Below, one piece after another: positions 33,463 through 42,314 of a DNA stretch of 64,000 nt. A program made the translations under genes and the position numbers. The notes under the pieces were generated by a model. The model worked only from the letters and a program-made list of their open reading frames with translations. It ran no database searches and was not told where the DNA came from. Position 1 is the first letter of the stretch; every line of letters starts with the position of its first letter. This DNA comes from Falsirhodobacter deserti. GTDB taxonomy: Bacteria; Pseudomonadota; Alphaproteobacteria; Rhodobacterales; Rhodobacteraceae. The DNA lies in NCBI RefSeq assembly GCF_004015795.1, contig NZ_ML137218.1, positions 662,048 through 726,047 on the forward strand, given 5' to 3'.

Positions 33463-33705
33463 CTATTGACCTTCATCATCTTTCACGGTGCGCTGCGATA
33501 GGGCGAAGTCGTAAAGCGGCGCATCAGCTTCAGTCCCGGATGCATCCGCCGGCCTAATCGTCAGGGCATAGAAGGCGGCACGCACCACATCCTTCTTGGA
33601 CGCTTTGGGATGGAGCTTGCGCACATCGGCGATAATGTCCTTCGGCTTCCGGTTCCGGGTTGCTACCGATCTTACCGTTGCCGCGAGCGTTTCGAATTTT
33701 GACAT
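33463..33705 (-). CDS. Small hypothetical protein with helical Lys-rich N-terminus
   Basis: An 80-residue frame starting MSKFETLAATVRSVATRNRK, with KPKDIIADVRKLHPKASKKDVVRAAFYALT in the middle. The spacing suggests two or three helices and a basic surface, as for small nucleic-acid binding or regulatory proteins, but I recognise no family. The start is ATG 33705; the upstream ribosome binding site is weak. It lies between the zinc-ribbon unit and the LysR gene with its own flanking gaps. Gene status is moderately supported by the coherent amino-acid composition. Confidence 0.5.
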   Translation of the reverse strand: MSKFETLAATVRSVATRNRKPKDIIADVRKLHPKASKKDVVRAAFYALTIRPADASGTEADAPLYDFALSQRTVKDDEGQ

Positions 33706-33833
33706 ATGGTTAGGTCCACGAATTACAGCCGGTGGCGATAAGGAAAGTTTGTCCGTCTTCTCGATCTGTCGCGGCAGCAACTATGATCACGGGCAACAGA
33801 CTGCGAGGCAACTTGTTCCCAACCTTTAAAAAC

Positions 33834-34787
33834 TCAATTCGTCAAAGCGGATCGCTCATCCATGCGGCCCGAACGGCGGCTCTGGGCTCGTTCCCGCGCT
33901 GCGCCGCGGTCCGAACGTTGATCGCTGGCCAGGTTCATGAAAGCCTCGACCGGACGGAGGGTGCGCTTGGACTTGAGGCAGAATGCGTGTTCCGGGAAGA
34001 ATTCGCGGATCTCGGCGATCTTGACACGCCTCACCCGATCCGCCCGCGTTGACGCCGCATCGAACATGAACCCGATACCGATGCCTTGGGCGCAGGCTTC
34101 ATAGATCGCTTCGCGGGATTCCAACCAAAGAAGCGGCTGCGGCTTCAGCCCCACCTGGTGAAGCACGCGGTTCAATTGCTTCTGGGTCTGCGACTGGCCG
34201 CTGCGAAACAGGAGCGGCTCGTCCATCAGGTCGGCCAGCGCCACCTCCTGCCGCCCAGCCAGAGGATGCCCCTCGGGGACCAGTGCCACGAGGGCCTGAT
34301 CGAAGAGCGTCTCTCGGAAGATGTCTTCGGCATGAGGCGCTTCGGTCAGGATGCCCAGATCGCATTTGCGCTCGCGCACGGCCGTGACCACCTGCTGCCA
34401 GTTGCCGAAGATGATCTCCAACCGGATCCCCGGATAGAGGTCGCGATAGGCGGCGACCAGCGACATCGCAGGCCCCGGCGCGCCCGCCGCGATGGTCAGC
34501 TCGCCGATCATCAGCGTGCGCGCGGAGTGGAGAATCACTGCCGCTTCCTTTTCGGTATCGCGCATCTGCCGCGTGTGACGGTAGAGCCTTTCCCCGATCG
34601 CAGTCAGGTTCGCGCCCGTTCCGACACGGTCGAAGAGGCGCACGTCATGTGCCTCCTCCATCGCGCGGATCTGTGCCGTCACCGCCGGCTGCGACACCGC
34701 CAAGGCTTTCGCCGCGCGAGAAAAGCTGCCTGTCGCGGCGACTTCGTTGAACGCTCTGATCTGGCTGGCGGTAGGGCGTTTCATCAT
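33834..34787 (-). CDS. LysR-family regulator of the adjacent phosphodiester-type ABC operon
   Basis: A 317-residue regulator. The N-terminal winged helix (residues ~5-64) has AFNEVAATGSFSRAAKALAVSQPAVTAQI; the periplasmic-binding-like effector domain follows from about 90. It is divergent from the ABC operon that starts at 34888, and a strong palindrome lies between them, so it is the likely activator of that operon. Family members in this position often control phosphonate or glycerophosphate-type uptake. The C-terminal ~25 residues are Arg/Ser-rich and may be an extension. Confidence 0.88.
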   Translation of the reverse strand: MMKRPTASQIRAFNEVAATGSFSRAAKALAVSQPAVTAQIRAMEEAHDVRLFDRVGTGANLTAIGERLYRHTRQMRDTEKEAAVILHSARTLMIGELTIAAGAPGPAMSLVAAYRDLYPGIRLEIIFGNWQQVVTAVRERKCDLGILTEAPHAEDIFRETLFDQALVALVPEGHPLAGRQEVALADLMDEPLLFRSGQSQTQKQLNRVLHQVGLKPQPLLWLESREAIYEACAQGIGIGFMFDAASTRADRVRRVKIAEIREFFPEHAFCLKSKRTLRPVEAFMNLASDQRSDRGAARERAQSRRSGRMDERSALTN

Positions 34788-34819
34788 GGCTCCGCATCTT
34801 CTCGGGCCATAACCTAGAT

Positions 34820-34835
34820 TTATAACATGTCATAA
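34820..34835. promoter_or_regulatory. Candidate LysR operator (16-bp palindrome)
   Basis: TTATAACATGTCATAA at the centre of the 100-nt gap between the LysR gene and the ABC operon is symmetric at 14 of 16 positions. Size, AT-rich arms and position fit a LysR recognition site. It is the only such palindrome seen in the gap. Confidence 0.6.
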
Positions 34836-34887
34836 ACGTTACAACCGAAATGCCTATGCCAACCGTGACAACAAAGGGAACGGCATC

Positions 34888-36006
34888 TTGGCGACGGTAT
34901 CACTGAAGGGAATCCAGAAGTCCTACAAGGACACGGAAATCCTGCGCGGCATCGACCTGGACATTGGCGCGGGCGAGTTCGTGTCCCTTGTCGGGCCGTC
35001 GGGCTGCGGCAAGTCCACGCTGCTGCGGATCATCGCCGGACTGGAGGCGCCGACGGTCGGCGATGTCAGGATCGGTGGCGCGTCGGTGTCCGGCACCCGC
35101 GCGGCGGATCGCAACCTGTCGATGGTGTTCCAGTCCTACGCGCTCTACCCCCATCTGACGGTGGCGGAGAACATCGCAGTGCCGCTGCGGATGCGCCGGC
35201 TGAACCGCTGGCAGCGCCTGCCGCTGATCGGGGGCCTGCTGGGCGGTGATGCGTCCATCGCAGCCGACGTGCGGCGCGCGGCCGAGATGCTGGAGATCAC
35301 GCCGCTGCTGGACCGTCGCCCCGGACAGCTTTCGGGCGGGCAGCGCCAGAGGGTCGCGCTTGGCCGGGCGCTGGTGCGCGATCCTGCGGCCTTCCTTCTG
35401 GACGAGCCGCTGTCCAACCTCGACGCCAAGCTGCGCGCCCACACCCGGACCGAGATCACGGAACTGCACCGCAAGCTGGGCGCGACCTTCATCTATGTTA
35501 CCCACGATCAGGTGGAGGCGATGACCATGTCCGACCGCATCGCCGTGATGATGGGTGGGCGGATCCTGCAGTGCGACACGCCCGCCCGCATCTATGCCGA
35601 TCCCTGCGATCTGCGCGTGGCCGAGTTCATCGGATCACCCCGCATCAACGTCATCCCCGCCGAGGCGGATGGCGCGGGCCGCATCGCCATCCCCGGCTGC
35701 GCGCTGCCTCTGCGTCATCGCGGGCGTGCGGCGCTGCGCCTTGCCCTGCGCCCCGAGACGCTGTTCCTGACCGACCGCGCGCCGAAACTGCGCGGAGAGG
35801 TCGCGCATGTGGAGAATATGGGCCACGAATTTGTGGTTCAGGTCGCCGTCGCCGGGCTGCCCTCGCGCCTCGTGCTGCGGACGGCCATGCCCGCGACGAT
35901 CGGGCAGACCGTGAGCATCGGGTTCGATCCGGCGCTGGCGCTGGTCTTCGACGCCGAAGGACGGCGCTGCCGGGATGTCACCGTTTGCGAAGGGGCCGCC
36001 GCATGA
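34888..36006 (+). CDS. ABC transporter ATP-binding protein, MalK/UgpC type
   Basis: A 372-residue ATPase. The start is TTG at 34888, placed by AAAGGGA at about -8 and by the absence of any other start near the conserved MATVSLKGIQKSY. Walker A GPSGCGKST, signature LSGGQRQR, Walker B FLLDEPLSNLD and His in VTHDQVEAM are intact. After residue ~240 a TOBE-type regulatory domain follows (LRPETLFL, FDPALALVFD). This C-terminal domain is typical of the CUT1 carbohydrate/glycerol-3-phosphate importers. It overlaps the first permease by 4 nt. Confidence 0.9.
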   Translation: MATVSLKGIQKSYKDTEILRGIDLDIGAGEFVSLVGPSGCGKSTLLRIIAGLEAPTVGDVRIGGASVSGTRAADRNLSMVFQSYALYPHLTVAENIAVPLRMRRLNRWQRLPLIGGLLGGDASIAADVRRAAEMLEITPLLDRRPGQLSGGQRQRVALGRALVRDPAAFLLDEPLSNLDAKLRAHTRTEITELHRKLGATFIYVTHDQVEAMTMSDRIAVMMGGRILQCDTPARIYADPCDLRVAEFIGSPRINVIPAEADGAGRIAIPGCALPLRHRGRAALRLALRPETLFLTDRAPKLRGEVAHVENMGHEFVVQVAVAGLPSRLVLRTAMPATIGQTVSIGFDPALALVFDAEGRRCRDVTVCEGAAA

Positions 36007-36899
36007 CCCAAGGTCGCACGGCCCTTCTGCTGGGCGCGCCCGCGCTTGTGCTGATGATGGCGATCCTGATCCTGCCGATCCTTGCGGCGGTGATCCTCAG
36101 CTTCACCGACTACTCGCTTGGCGCGTCGGGGATCCGGTGGGTCGGCTTCGACAATTACGGCAGGATCTTCGGCAGCTCGACGTATGAGAAGATGCTGGTG
36201 GCGACGGCGACCTATGTCGCGGTGGTGGTGCCCGCCTCCATCGGGCTGGGCCTTGGTGCGGCGCTTCTGATCCAGTCGCTGTCGCGCGGGGCGGCCTTCT
36301 ACAAGTCGGTCTATTTCCTGCCGGTGATGGCCACGCTGCTGGCGATGACCATCGTCTGGCAGATGATGCTGCACCCGACCATCGGTGTCGTGAACCGCGG
36401 CCTGCTGGCCGTCTGCGGCGTGCTGCCCGAAGGGGTGTGCCCGGCCGAAATGCCACTCTGGCTGGGGGATCGGGACTATGCGATCTGGGTGACCTGCTTC
36501 ATCGGCGTCTGGCAAAGCTTCGGCTTCAACATGGTGCTGTATCTTGCGGGCCTGTCCGGGGTCCCGCGCGAACTTTACGGCGCGGCCGAGATGGACGGCG
36601 CACGGTCCGCGTGGGAGCGGTTCCGGCTGGTGACATGGCCCGCCCTGCGCCCGACGACAATGTTCGTGCTGATCACGACAAGCATCCGCGCCTTCCAGAC
36701 GTTCGATACGGTCGAGGTGCTGTTCTCGCCCGGCGGGGGGCCGGCGAAATCCGTCTATCTCATGATGTTCGCGATCTATGAAAAGGGCATCGTGCAGAAC
36801 CTCGTGGGCATCGGCGCGGCGATCACCGTCCTGTTCCTAATCTCCGTCATGGCCCTGACCGTGCTTCAGCGCCGCATCGCCGAGCGGAAGGCCCTATGA
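36003..36899 (+). CDS. CUT1-type ABC permease (UgpA/MalF-like)
   Basis: A 298-residue permease with six expected helices, starting at ATG 36003 in the ATGA overlap. The coupling-loop motif is ELYGAAEMDGARSAWERFRLVTWPALRPT (EAA motif). With the next gene it forms the membrane channel. The Ugp-type layout plus the downstream phosphodiesterase suggests import of glycerophosphodiesters or a related phospho-compound; this is inferred. Confidence 0.9.
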   Translation: MTQGRTALLLGAPALVLMMAILILPILAAVILSFTDYSLGASGIRWVGFDNYGRIFGSSTYEKMLVATATYVAVVVPASIGLGLGAALLIQSLSRGAAFYKSVYFLPVMATLLAMTIVWQMMLHPTIGVVNRGLLAVCGVLPEGVCPAEMPLWLGDRDYAIWVTCFIGVWQSFGFNMVLYLAGLSGVPRELYGAAEMDGARSAWERFRLVTWPALRPTTMFVLITTSIRAFQTFDTVEVLFSPGGGPAKSVYLMMFAIYEKGIVQNLVGIGAAITVLFLISVMALTVLQRRIAERKAL

Positions 36900-37861
36900 T
36901 GTTCACCCAGGCCCTGAAACACCTCGTCTTGATCCTTGGCGGCATCGTCGTGCTGGCGCCCTTCGCGGTGATGCTCAGCTACTCTCTCAAATCGCCAGGA
37001 GAGATCGAGCGCGGGACCGGCGGCTTCTTCGGTGCGCAGGCTCCGATGGTGGACGCGATGTGCTTCGCCCGCAACCAGCCCGACCGCGCCGCGCTGGAGG
37101 CCGCCCGCGCCGACCCCCCCGGCCAGAGCGACGACGTGATCCTCGACCGGCTGGAGGCCGAGCGTCGCGACGCCTGTTCGATGCGCCCCGCCGTCTTCAA
37201 TTACACCAAGGCCTTCACCGAGGCGCCGTTGCTGCGCTATCTGCTGAACGGGCTGATCGTCACCCTGTCTATCTTCGTCATCCAGGTGGTGGTGGCGCTG
37301 CCCGCCGCCTATGCGCTGGCCAAGCTGCGGTTCTGGGGGCGCGACGCGGCCTTTGCTCTGGTGCTGTTCTGCCTGCTGATTCCGGTGAACGCGGTGGCCC
37401 TGCCGCTTTATCTGGGGCTGGCCAAGCTGGGGCTGACCAACAGCTATGCCGCGCTAGTGATCCCGTGGACGATCTCGGCCTTCGGCATCTTCTTGATGCG
37501 TCAGTTCTTCATGAGCGTGCCCGACGATCTGGTCGATGCCGCGCGGATGGACGGGATGGGCGAGTTCGCCATCGTCTGGCGTGTGATGCTGCCCACGGCC
37601 ATTCCCGCGCTGGTCGCCTTCGCCATCTTTTCCGTCACAGCGCATTGGAACGACTATTTCTGGCCGCGCATCGTCATCACGGGCGACCGCGACCTGTTCA
37701 CCCCGCCGCTAGGCCTGCGCGAGTTCCAGGCCGGCGCCGACGGCAGCCTTTATGGCCCGATGATGGCGACCGCGACCATCATCGTCATCCCGCTGATCGC
37801 CGCGTTCCTTCTGGCGCAGCGCAGGTTCATCGAAGGCATCGCGCTTTCGGGCATGAAATAA
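36896..37861 (+). CDS. CUT1-type ABC permease (UgpE/MalG-like)
   Basis: A 321-residue permease. It has an unusually long periplasmic insert after the first helix (about residues 35-100, rich in Arg, Glu and Asp with two Cys), then the conserved five-helix core with the EAA motif DDLVDAARMDGMGEFAIVWRVMLP. It overlaps the previous permease by 4 nt. The insert may contact the binding protein. Confidence 0.9.
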   Translation: MMFTQALKHLVLILGGIVVLAPFAVMLSYSLKSPGEIERGTGGFFGAQAPMVDAMCFARNQPDRAALEAARADPPGQSDDVILDRLEAERRDACSMRPAVFNYTKAFTEAPLLRYLLNGLIVTLSIFVIQVVVALPAAYALAKLRFWGRDAAFALVLFCLLIPVNAVALPLYLGLAKLGLTNSYAALVIPWTISAFGIFLMRQFFMSVPDDLVDAARMDGMGEFAIVWRVMLPTAIPALVAFAIFSVTAHWNDYFWPRIVITGDRDLFTPPLGLREFQAGADGSLYGPMMATATIIVIPLIAAFLLAQRRFIEGIALSGMK

Positions 37862-37878
37862 CCCCACTGGAGATCCCC

Positions 37879-39123
37879 ATGAAACGTCTTTCCCTTCTTG
37901 CCGGGCTGATGCTCTCGGCCAGCGCCGCCACCGCGCAGGACAAGGTGACGATCGAGTTCGTCTATCCCTATTCCGCCATCTTCGACGTGACCTATGAAGC
38001 GATCCTTCCCCGCTTCCAAGAGGCGCATCCGGATATCGAGGTGAAGTTCCGCGCCTCCTACGAGGAATACGAGGATGCGTCCAACACCATCCTGCGCGAG
38101 GCCGTGTCGGGCAACCTGCCGGACGTGACGATGCAGGGCTTAAACCGGCAGCAGATCCTTGTGGAGAAACGCATCGCCCAACCGCTCGACCCGTTCATCA
38201 CCGATGAGGCCGATTTCGAGGTCGAAGGCTATCACGAGGCGATGCTGGACCTGTCGACCTTCGACGGCAAGGTCTATGGCCTGCCATTCTCGGTCTCGTT
38301 GCCCGTCGGGTTCTACAACACTGAGGTAATGACCGATGCGGGCATCGACGGATTCCCCACGACGTGGAACGAGGTGATCGCCGATTGCGGCACCCTGCGC
38401 GAGTCGGGATACGAGAACCCGATCTTCTGGGACTGGCAGATCACCGGCAACTGGCTGTTCCAGGCGCTGATGTGGTCGCAGGACAAGCCCATCGTCGAGG
38501 GTGCCGCCATGACGCTGGACAGCCCCGAGGCGCTGGTGGCGCTGCAAACGATCCAGAAGATCGTGACCGAATGCGGGATGAAGAACCTGTCGGTCGAGGA
38601 GGCGATCACTTCCTTCACCGCCGGAGAGATCCCGATGCTGTTCTCCTCCACCTCCTATGTCGGGCGGATCACGCGCGGGAATGCGGAGCTGCCCTTCACC
38701 ACGGCATCCTTCCCCGGCATTGAGGGGGCACCGCTGGGCCTTCCGGCGGGTGGCAATGCGGCAATGATGACCTCCACCTCGGACGATCCGGCGGTGCGTG
38801 CGGCGGCGTGGGAGTGGATCAAGTTCCTGACCTCGGGCGAAGGGGCGGCGGATGTGGCACGCACCACCGGCTACATGCCGCCGAACCGGGCCGCGAACGA
38901 GCTGATCCTGACCGATTTCTACAGCCGTTATTCGGAAAAGGCCGCGGCGGTTCAGCAGCTTCCGCTGATGCGCGAATGGCAGGCCTATCCCGGCGCGAAC
39001 GGCCTTGCGATCACCCAAGTCATCTATGACGGGCTGGAGCGTCTGGTGACGGGCGAGCAGCCCGACATGGAAGAGTTGCAACAGGAACTGGTGGACGAGG
39101 TCGCGGACCTGCTGCCGCGCTGA
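37879..39123 (+). CDS. Extracellular solute-binding protein, family 1 (UgpB-like)
   Basis: A 414-residue binding protein with a signal peptide of about 18 residues (cleavage expected after ATA, before QDKVTIEF). It starts at ATG 37879 behind GGAG. SBP family 1 marks include the VYGLPFSVSLPVGFYNTEV stretch, the FTAGEIPMLFSSTSYVG segment and the GLPAGGNAAM loop. Length and layout are those of UgpB-like proteins, which bind glycerol-3-phosphate or glycerophosphodiesters in the periplasm. It completes the transporter encoded by the three genes upstream. Confidence 0.92.
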   Translation: MKRLSLLAGLMLSASAATAQDKVTIEFVYPYSAIFDVTYEAILPRFQEAHPDIEVKFRASYEEYEDASNTILREAVSGNLPDVTMQGLNRQQILVEKRIAQPLDPFITDEADFEVEGYHEAMLDLSTFDGKVYGLPFSVSLPVGFYNTEVMTDAGIDGFPTTWNEVIADCGTLRESGYENPIFWDWQITGNWLFQALMWSQDKPIVEGAAMTLDSPEALVALQTIQKIVTECGMKNLSVEEAITSFTAGEIPMLFSSTSYVGRITRGNAELPFTTASFPGIEGAPLGLPAGGNAAMMTSTSDDPAVRAAAWEWIKFLTSGEGAADVARTTGYMPPNRAANELILTDFYSRYSEKAAAVQQLPLMREWQAYPGANGLAITQVIYDGLERLVTGEQPDMEELQQELVDEVADLLPR

Positions 39124-39173
39124 CACCGAACCCGCCGGTCGTGCATTCCGCGCGGCCGGCACCGGAGATCGAC

Positions 39174-40025
39174 ATGAAATTCATCCACCTGACCGACACT
39201 CACGTCATCGGCGGCGGGCGCCGCCTGTTCGGAGCCGATCCGGCGCGCCGTCTGTCGCTGGCGGTCGAAAGCATCAACCGCGACCATTCCGACGCCGCCT
39301 TCACCGTTATCACCGGTGATCTGACGCATTGGGGCGATGCCGAGGCTTATGGCGCCTTCACCCGCGCCATCGCGGCGCTGACGACACCGCTGGTGTTGAT
39401 GGTCGGCAATCACGACGATACGGCATCCTTTGCCGCGGCCTTCCCCGATCAGCTGCGCGACGAAAACGGCTTCGTGCAATCGACCTGCCAGACCGAAGCG
39501 GGCCTGTGCCTGTTCCTTGACACGCGCGTTCAGGGCACCCATGCGGGCGGCTACTGCGACGAGCGGCTTGAATGGCTGGAACGACAGCTTGCGGCGTCCG
39601 AAGGTCCGGTGCTGCTGTTCATGCATCACCCGCCCATCGACACCGGTATACGGTCGATGGACGCCATCCGCATGCTGGACGCCGAGGCATTCTACACCGT
39701 CATCGCCCCGCACAAGCACCGCATCCGTCACCTGTTCTTCGGCCATGTCCACCGGGCGATCTTCGGCAACTGGCGCGGGATCTCGTTCTCGTGCATGCGC
39801 GGGCTAAACCACCAAGTCGCTTTCGATCTTGGCGAGACCGGCACCATTCCCGGAGATCTGGCGGAACCTGCCTATGGCGTCGTTCTCGCGGATGCCGACC
39901 AGATCACCGTCCACATGCACGAATTCGCCTCGCGCGCGCCCTGCTTTCCGCTGATGGCACCGGACGGCGATTTGTCCGAGCGCTGGTCCACGGAGATGCG
40001 GCACGATGGGTTCATCGACCTGTGA
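39174..40025 (+). CDS. Calcineurin-like phosphodiesterase (GpdQ/CpdA type)
   Basis: A 283-residue metallophosphoesterase. Metal ligands are visible: Asp8 and His10 (TDTHV), Asp49 (GDLTHWGD), Asn79-His80 (GNHDD), a His in FMHHPPID at about 151, and GHVHR near the C-terminal third. The family cleaves phosphodiesters such as glycerophosphodiesters or cyclic nucleotides with two metal ions. No signal peptide, so it acts in the cytoplasm on imported substrate. It follows the binding-protein gene by 50 nt and overlaps the HAD phosphatase gene by 4 nt (GTGA). Confidence 0.9.
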   Translation: MKFIHLTDTHVIGGGRRLFGADPARRLSLAVESINRDHSDAAFTVITGDLTHWGDAEAYGAFTRAIAALTTPLVLMVGNHDDTASFAAAFPDQLRDENGFVQSTCQTEAGLCLFLDTRVQGTHAGGYCDERLEWLERQLAASEGPVLLFMHHPPIDTGIRSMDAIRMLDAEAFYTVIAPHKHRIRHLFFGHVHRAIFGNWRGISFSCMRGLNHQVAFDLGETGTIPGDLAEPAYGVVLADADQITVHMHEFASRAPCFPLMAPDGDLSERWSTEMRHDGFIDL

Positions 40026-40807
40026 CGCCCGATCGGAACGAGGAGTGCCGGGCGCTGGTCACCAAGGCGCGACGCATCCTGTGCGACATCGACGGCTGCC
40101 TGATCCGGGGTGACAGCCCGATAGATGGGGCCGCCGCATTCGTCCGCAGCGTGGCGGACAAGCTGGTTCTAGTGTCCAACAATTCCACCGACACGGCGGC
40201 GACCCTGTCTCTGCGTCTGTCAAGGATCGGCCTGCCAGTGCCCGAAAGCCGCCTGTTTCTGGCCGGCGAGCAGACATTGCTGCACCTCAAGGCAACACTG
40301 GGACGCCCCCGCATCATGCTGATCGCCACGGACACGATCCGAAGCCGTGCGGCGCAACTGGGGTTCGACCTGACCCCCGACCGGCCCGATCTGGTTGTCC
40401 TGTGCCGTGCACCGCATGCGCGCGTGATGGAGATCGAAGCGGCCCTCGGCCAGATCATCCGCGGCGTCCCCGCGGTTGCGGCCAACCCGGACGTGACCCA
40501 CCCCGGACCCACCGGCCCGGCGATCGAGACGGGCGCCTTAGTCCATATGCTTGGCGCCTGCCATCCCGGACTATCGATGCCCATCATAGGCAAGCCGGAG
40601 CCGTCACTCTTTCATCGCGCCCTGCAAGGGATCGGAATAGAACACGCGGTCATGATCGGTGACAATTCCGAGACCGATATCGCAGGCGCAAGACGATTGG
40701 GTATGTCTTCAATTCTGGTGCATCCCGACCGGCGCTTCGGGCGTACGATCGCCGATCTGGTCGTGCCGTCCGATGAAGAAAGGCGGTTCCAACAAACCGT
40801 CGTCTAG
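40022..40807 (+). CDS. HAD-IIA family phosphatase (NagD/glycerol-3-phosphatase-like)
   Basis: A 261-residue protein starting at GTG 40022, overlapping the previous stop in GTGA. HAD motifs: DxDG with Asp22/Asp24 (CDIDGCL), SNNS (motif II), and GKPEPS plus GDNSETDI (motifs III/IV). The large insert between motifs II and III is the C2 cap of the HAD-IIA group, which includes NagD, pyridoxal phosphatase and glycerol-3-phosphate phosphatases. After the phosphodiesterase makes a phosphomonoester, this enzyme could remove the phosphate, giving a complete import and hydrolysis pathway. Confidence 0.85.
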   Translation: MTPDRNEECRALVTKARRILCDIDGCLIRGDSPIDGAAAFVRSVADKLVLVSNNSTDTAATLSLRLSRIGLPVPESRLFLAGEQTLLHLKATLGRPRIMLIATDTIRSRAAQLGFDLTPDRPDLVVLCRAPHARVMEIEAALGQIIRGVPAVAANPDVTHPGPTGPAIETGALVHMLGACHPGLSMPIIGKPEPSLFHRALQGIGIEHAVMIGDNSETDIAGARRLGMSSILVHPDRRFGRTIADLVVPSDEERRFQQTVV

Positions 40808-40865
40808 TCGGTCCCTTCCACGATCCAGCATGCAGACTCGTTCAACAGTTTGTATGCAGGAGAGG

Positions 40866-41153
40866 TTATGTTGGAGCATCTGGATCGTCCGGTGTGCAGC
40901 TAAGGATAGGGCCGGGTCGGATGAACAGACTGCTTCGTATCATGCCTATTCCGAGCCAAAGCAGATAGAGGCCCACTGCGATCCGGATCACCGTCTGTGC
41001 CCAAACGACCGATGCCAATACCGCACCCAGCCCCATGACGGTTAAAGAGGTCCACACGAACGTGGCACCAGCCACGCCAAGAGCAACGCGGACACCCTCT
41101 GCACGACCATGATGAGCCGAGGTAGAGGCAATGAGCAGGAAGACCGGTCCGGG
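40866..41153 (-). pseudogene. LysE-family exporter remnant truncated next to IS3
   Basis: An in-frame stretch beginning with PGPVFLL (the PGP motif at the start of LysE/RhtB proteins) runs through ALGVAGATFVWTSLTVMG and IAVGLYLLWLGIGMIRS. It matches roughly the first 80 residues of a LysE protein. It is preceded by a stop and the IS3 end at 41154, and the far end diverges after MIRS and stops at 40866, well short of ~200 residues. The N-terminal codons are not found beyond the other IS end, so the gene is a deleted remnant and not a clean insertion. Confidence 0.75.
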
Positions 41154-41187
41154 TGATCAGCCCCAGCTGAGTGGTCCAGTTTGAAAG

Positions 41188-42045
41188 TTAGTGCATGACC
41201 GGCCTTTGGTCCATCGAGATGAAGGTTTCCGGAGCCGGCGGGCGATAGCCCAATGCGCTGTGTGGTCGTTTTGTGTTGTAGTGCTTCCTCCATCGCTCGA
41301 TCAGGATTTGAGCCTCGCGGAGGCTGTAGAAGACTTCCCCGTTCAGCAGTTCGTCGCGGAAGCGGGCGTTGAAGCTTTCGCAATAGCCATTCTCCCAAGG
41401 CGATCCCGGTTCGATGTAAGCCGTTTTTGCGCCGACAGCCCTGATCCAGTCCCGGACGGCCAGGGCGATGAACTCCGGGCCGTTGTCGGAGCGGATAAAA
41501 GACGGCACGCCGCGCAGGATAAACAGGTCGGTCAGCGCATCAATCACGTCGGTCGAGTTCAGCTTGCGCCGCACCCTGATCGTCAGGCATTCGCGGCTGA
41601 ACTCGTCGAGGATGTTCAACGTCCGGAACACCTTGCCGTCATTGGTGCGGCAGTGAACGAAGTCATAAGACCAGACATGATCCCGGTGTTCCGACCGCAA
41701 CCGGACGCAGGATCCGTCGTTCAGCCACAACCGGCCCTTCTTGGGTTGTCTCGATGGCACTTTCAGCCCTTCACGCCGCCACAGGCGCTCGACACGTTTG
41801 TCGTTCACCTGCCATCCGGCATCGCGCAACAAAGCTGCGATCCGGCGATAGCCATAGCGGCCATATTGCCGGGCCAACTCGATCATGTCCGCGACCAGGC
41901 GATCTTCGTCTGGCCGCCCTCGTGGCCGTTTGCGCTGCGTGGAACGATGCTGACGAAGCACCTGGCAGGCCCGACGCTCGGAAACGCCCCGCTCGTCGCA
42001 GACATGATCAATACACGCCCGACGACGAGCCGGGCTCAGAAGTTT
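41188..42045 (-). CDS. IS3 transposase OrfB (DDE integrase domain)
   Basis: Catalytic part of the IS3 transposase; the frame is open from 42045, the point reached after a -1 shift from OrfA. The rve-type core has Asp in SYDFVHC, Asp in RSDNGPEF and Glu in SPWENGYCES (DDE), then the usual FNARFRDELLN and TKRPHSALGYRPP. An internal GTG at 41961 could also start a shorter product. Frame-shifted OrfAB is the active transposase in this family. Confidence 0.9.
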   Translation of the reverse strand, partial: KLLSPARRRACIDHVCDERGVSERRACQVLRQHRSTQRKRPRGRPDEDRLVADMIELARQYGRYGYRRIAALLRDAGWQVNDKRVERLWRREGLKVPSRQPKKGRLWLNDGSCVRLRSEHRDHVWSYDFVHCRTNDGKVFRTLNILDEFSRECLTIRVRRKLNSTDVIDALTDLFILRGVPSFIRSDNGPEFIALAVRDWIRAVGAKTAYIEPGSPWENGYCESFNARFRDELLNGEVFYSLREAQILIERWRKHYNTKRPHSALGYRPPAPETFISMDQRPVMH

Positions 42046-42314
42046 CCCCGGGCCGCCTCACTCAGGATCAACTTGTCCAGCGTCAGGTCTGACACGGCAC
42101 GCCTGAGCCGCTCATTCTCCTGCTGGAGCCGCTTCAGTTCCTTCAACTGATCCACGCCCATCCCGCCATATTGTTTGCGCCAGCGGTAATAGGTTTGCTC
42201 TACAACGCCGATCCGCCTGATCGCATCCAAACGCGACAGGCCTTGACCCATCAGAACTTCAACCTGCCGCAACTTCGAGACAATCTCTTCCGGCTTCGGT
42301 CGCTTGTTTGACAT
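42036..42314 (-). CDS. IS3 transposase OrfA (HTH, leucine zipper)
   Basis: A 92-residue protein starting MSNKRPKPEEI at ATG 42314, behind GGAGG. It has the helix-turn-helix (LSRLDAIRRIGVVEQTYYRWRKQYGG) and a Leu-rich coiled coil (LKELKRLQQENERLRRAVSD). The canonical slippery heptamer G GGA AAC (complement of 42042-42048) is located just before its stop for the -1 shift into OrfB. Confidence 0.9.
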   Translation of the reverse strand: MSNKRPKPEEIVSKLRQVEVLMGQGLSRLDAIRRIGVVEQTYYRWRKQYGGMGVDQLKELKRLQQENERLRRAVSDLTLDKLILSEAARGNF

